Part shown: positions 53,036-64,000 of the stretch, piece after piece
Position numbering within the stretch: the first letter of the stretch is position 1
Layout of the letters: each line of letters begins with the position of its first letter
NCBI GenBank assembly: GCA_905221605.1
Contig: CAJNDS010001857.1
Location: 62,001-126,000, forward strand
Reading direction: 5' to 3'
Source: Symbiodinium natans
Taxonomy: Eukaryota; Sar; Dinophyceae; Suessiales; Symbiodiniaceae
DNA length: 64,000 nucleotides
Translations under genes and position numbers: made by a program
The notes under the pieces: model-generated
The model's input: the letters and a program-made list of their open reading frames with translations, nothing else
Databases searched by the model: none
Told to the model about the DNA's origin: nothing

Positions 53036-54901
53036 ACCGTCAGCCATCAAGGAGCGGGTAAGGGGTGTAACGGAAACCAAAAGGGAGTGGAACGGAAACC
53101 AACCCGAAAACACAACAGAAAACAAACAAAATGTAACGGAAACTACGCCCCAAAATCTGGAAACAATAAGCAGGTGTAACGGAAACGGGACAGACCTGCG
53201 AGGGAAACCAAAAAGAGATGTAACAAAAACACAGACAACTAAACCCGAAACCCTAGACCCTAAACCCCTCAACCCTCAGCACGGAAACTAGACTCGAAAC
53301 CCCAGCCCCTAAACCCATCAACCCTCAACCCCAATGAGGGCTGGGTACCCCAATCCTTTCTCCGCCTTTCATCTCTCTGGGCAGTTGGTTTCTGTTACGT
53401 CCCGCAGTTGTTTCCGTAACCGTCCCAGGTTGGTTTCGGTTGCACCCTCCTGTTGTTTCTGATTCGGTTTCGGGGAGATAGTTTCCGCTACACCCCGCCA
53501 GTTTCCGTAACAGACTTTACCCATCAAGGATTGACCCCGCCCTGTCACACCACCCAACACGGTGTCACGTTGAACATACGCCAAGTCCTTGCAGTAACTC
53601 TACGCCTAGACTCCAGTGCGTGCCACCGCTAATACTTGGTGGTCGAGGACGAAAGGACTCTTTTCATTCTTCGTCCGAGAAAATATCGGACTCCATGCGC
53701 ATGACCGACACAGTTATACAAAAAGCTGTCCCTAAAACTTAGGGACCTAGGGTCTGCGTTCTCCTCGGCATGCCTCCGCGAGCGTTTTGGGGTGCTTCTG
53801 GTGCTCCGGGCAGCCTCCCGTCGCAATTTTCGGTGTCTTTTTGCTCCCGACAGCTCTCGGAGATTTTGCGATTGATTACTCCTGTCCCCCGGGACGCCTC
53901 CGTGGTGTTACAATTTCATTACGAACAGGCCCCCAAAGAATTCTCAAGGGAGTAGCTGATTCGCTTTTCGCAAATTGTTTCGGGTACCCGCAGTAGTCCG
54001 CAAACCCCCTGGCCAGGGAGCCAAAAAGCCTGGAAAGCTTAGACCCTGAAGCTTCAAGGCTTCCCCTCAACCCTCGACCCCAAACCCCCCTCCCCCCAGA
54101 CCCCATCCTAGATTATAGAGGATACGCAAAAACCCCAAAATTTGTTTTGGGGGGGAAGGGGGGGGGGGGGGACCCCTGGATACGAAAGCAATACAACATT
54201 AAACGAGAAACCCCTAAACTTGCCAAGGTTGGGGTTTGGATGAGTGAGTGGGGTGAGTGCATGAGCTGCGAATGCAAGGGTGGAGTGAGTGCGAGTCAGG
54301 GTGAGAGAGAGGGAGAGAGCGAGAGAGAGAGAGAGAGAGCGAGAGAGATTTGGTGCCTTGAGCAAACCCGAACCTACATGCTAGACTCGAAAGCTTGCAA
54401 TAATGAAAATGATAATTACAATAGGGTTTTGGGGTTATTATAGTATGTTCATATCGGGACTCTGAGGGAATACGAATAGTAATTTTGTGGGTCTTGTAGG
54501 GGCCATCAGGATGAGACGTTGAGCTGGGAAGGCTTGGCTGATGTTTCTGACTTTGCAAAAGCTGCGGCCAAGGGACCATGCGATTTGAGGCTTAGGGGGG
54601 CTTTGGGTTGTGGGTTTAGGGCGGTTCAGCGTTTAGGGGAGGTCATAGGGAATTTGCGAAGTTTGGAAGTTTAGTAGTGGTTCTTGGCTTTAGGCGGTTC
54701 TGGGTTTCTAAGGGGCGGAGAGATCACCAGGTTTCAGAGTTGCAGGTATTTCTAGATCAGGTGCACTTTCCACTGGTGCTCTGGGGGAAGCTGGACGTCA
54801 GCCGAATTATTACCACACCAACGCAACCAGAGTCCTATGGATCGGACCCACCCGTCGGAGGCCGGCAGGTAGGCGGTGAGAAGGGTAGTAAAGAGTCCTG
54901 A

Positions 54902-55015
54902 ATAGTTAGAATAGGGTTGTGGGGGTTGTTATAGTATATTTAGAAAGTACATTATATTTATAAAGCGACCGGAAGGGAATACTACTAGTAATTTTTCCGA
55001 CCCCGATATTACGGA
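54902..55015 (+). mobile_element. MITE-H copy
   Basis: TAGAATAGGGTTGTGGGGGTT ... CCGACCCCGATATTA with GAAGGGAATACTACTAGTAAT. Other copies are at 37432-37527, 45498-45590 and 54418-54512. Confidence 0.65.
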
Positions 55016-55052
55016 CATGCTGATTTCGGGTGCCAGGTTTAGGGATTCAGCT

Positions 55053-63366
<8,314 letters not shown>

Positions 63367-64000
63367 CTCAGGCACATGCGTGAACAGGGGTTAGCCTTTT
63401 TGTGGGGGGTGTGTGAGGGGGGGAGGGAGGGATGGTTCCAATGAGAAGGACAAGGACTATAGTATTTTGGGGTATGTTGCGGCTACCCCTACTTTGGGAA
63501 ACACCTTTCTTTCTAAATTATTTGCTATTGGAACTGTGCTAGGCTGTTGGGCATCGACCTTAGTTGGTCTGCAAATCCTTGCCTCTTGTGAGTAATCTTA
63601 CGTGGCCTCGAGATGCTGCGAGTACTACACGGCGCAGACAGCAGTTCGAATCATGCTTTGGCGAAGTCAGGCAACAGGCTGCAGCTTTCTTTGATGCACT
63701 TGCTAGTCGTACGATCAATGCTTTTGCCAACTTGGTCTTGTATATACATGAATTTGCTAGAGGTGCACTGCTGCTAGAAAACGCGTTTAAGGCCTCTCTA
63801 CCCTGAAAATGTGTTCTATTCCCTCGGGTGCTATATAAAGAAGAACAAATGTATTTCCTAAGGAACTATAGATCAACGGTCGGGCTTGCTCGCTGTGCGA
63901 AGGGGCTTTGGGAACTGGATGCTCGGTGTCCAATTTAAGGTTTAGGGTTTGTTTTGCTGCGGCCTTGCGCTTGCGCGCGCGCGCGCGAACGCGGGGTCTG
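63367..64000. other. Upstream edge of the window
   Basis: Nearly free of telomere-type tracts. A + frame (63564-63806, with FFDALASRTINAFANLVLYI) is open but unproven. A (GC)n run lies at 63974-63988. Earlier alveolin-1 exons may lie beyond the edge. Confidence 0.3.

Larger units (their letters stand above)
51951..55052. other. Interval between alveolin-1 and the LDHD-like gene
   Basis: Contains CCCTAAA arrays, two MITE-A copies and two MITE-H copies. It also has a direct/inverted stretch rich in GTAACGGAAAC units (53070-53580) and a GA-rich simple repeat (54302-54348). Promoter and polyadenylation signals could not be recognised, as expected for dinoflagellates. Confidence 0.5.

Overview
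The window looks like nuclear DNA of a dinoflagellate. Two readable genes need introns with GC and GA donors as well as GT, and nearly every acceptor is AG followed by G. Both are known dinoflagellate splicing habits. The species cannot be named from the sequence. No bacterial gene, rRNA or tRNA was recognised.

All recognisable genes lie on the minus strand, so they are read from high to low coordinates. (1) About 63.4-55.0 kb: alveolin-like gene 1 (inner-membrane-complex / cortical cytoskeleton), 12 micro-exons, open at the 5' side and probably entering from beyond the window. (2) 51950-34206: a D-lactate dehydrogenase-like FAD oxidase (LDHD/Dld type) in 23 micro-exons. Read by eye they total 1422 nt (474 codons), with every intron phase consistent. 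(3) About 30.1-8.7 kb: alveolin-like gene 2, with a proline-rich N-terminal part and 21 exons of VEVP-type repeats. (4) Inside one intron of gene 2, at 14964-13149: a separate 4-exon, 495-codon unknown gene on the same strand.

The exons are only 24-150 nt long in the enzyme and most of the alveolins. They sit in introns averaging about 740 nt (enzyme). The introns are built mainly from two things. The first is (TTTAGGG)n/(CCCTAAA)n telomere-type tracts, usually at the intron ends and inverted with respect to each other. In the transcript sense an intron tends to begin with TTTAGGG units and end with CCCTAAA units. The second is at least eight families of short inverted-repeat elements (MITE-like, about 90-130 bp), some with clear target duplications.

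The most interesting feature is this telomere-repeat-bounded intron architecture. The arrays are complementary across each intron, some donors are made from the telomere repeat itself (GTTTAGGG, GCTTAGGG), and at least one donor lies inside a MITE terminus. The 1-8 kb, 30-34 kb and 52-55 kb stretches hold repeats, MITEs and exon-like islands that could not be tied to a gene.

Calibration note: in this sequence a short open frame between an AG and a GT is easy to find by chance. Several attractive islands proved to lie inside introns of the recognised genes. Only exons supported by a protein family motif plus matching phase get high confidence.
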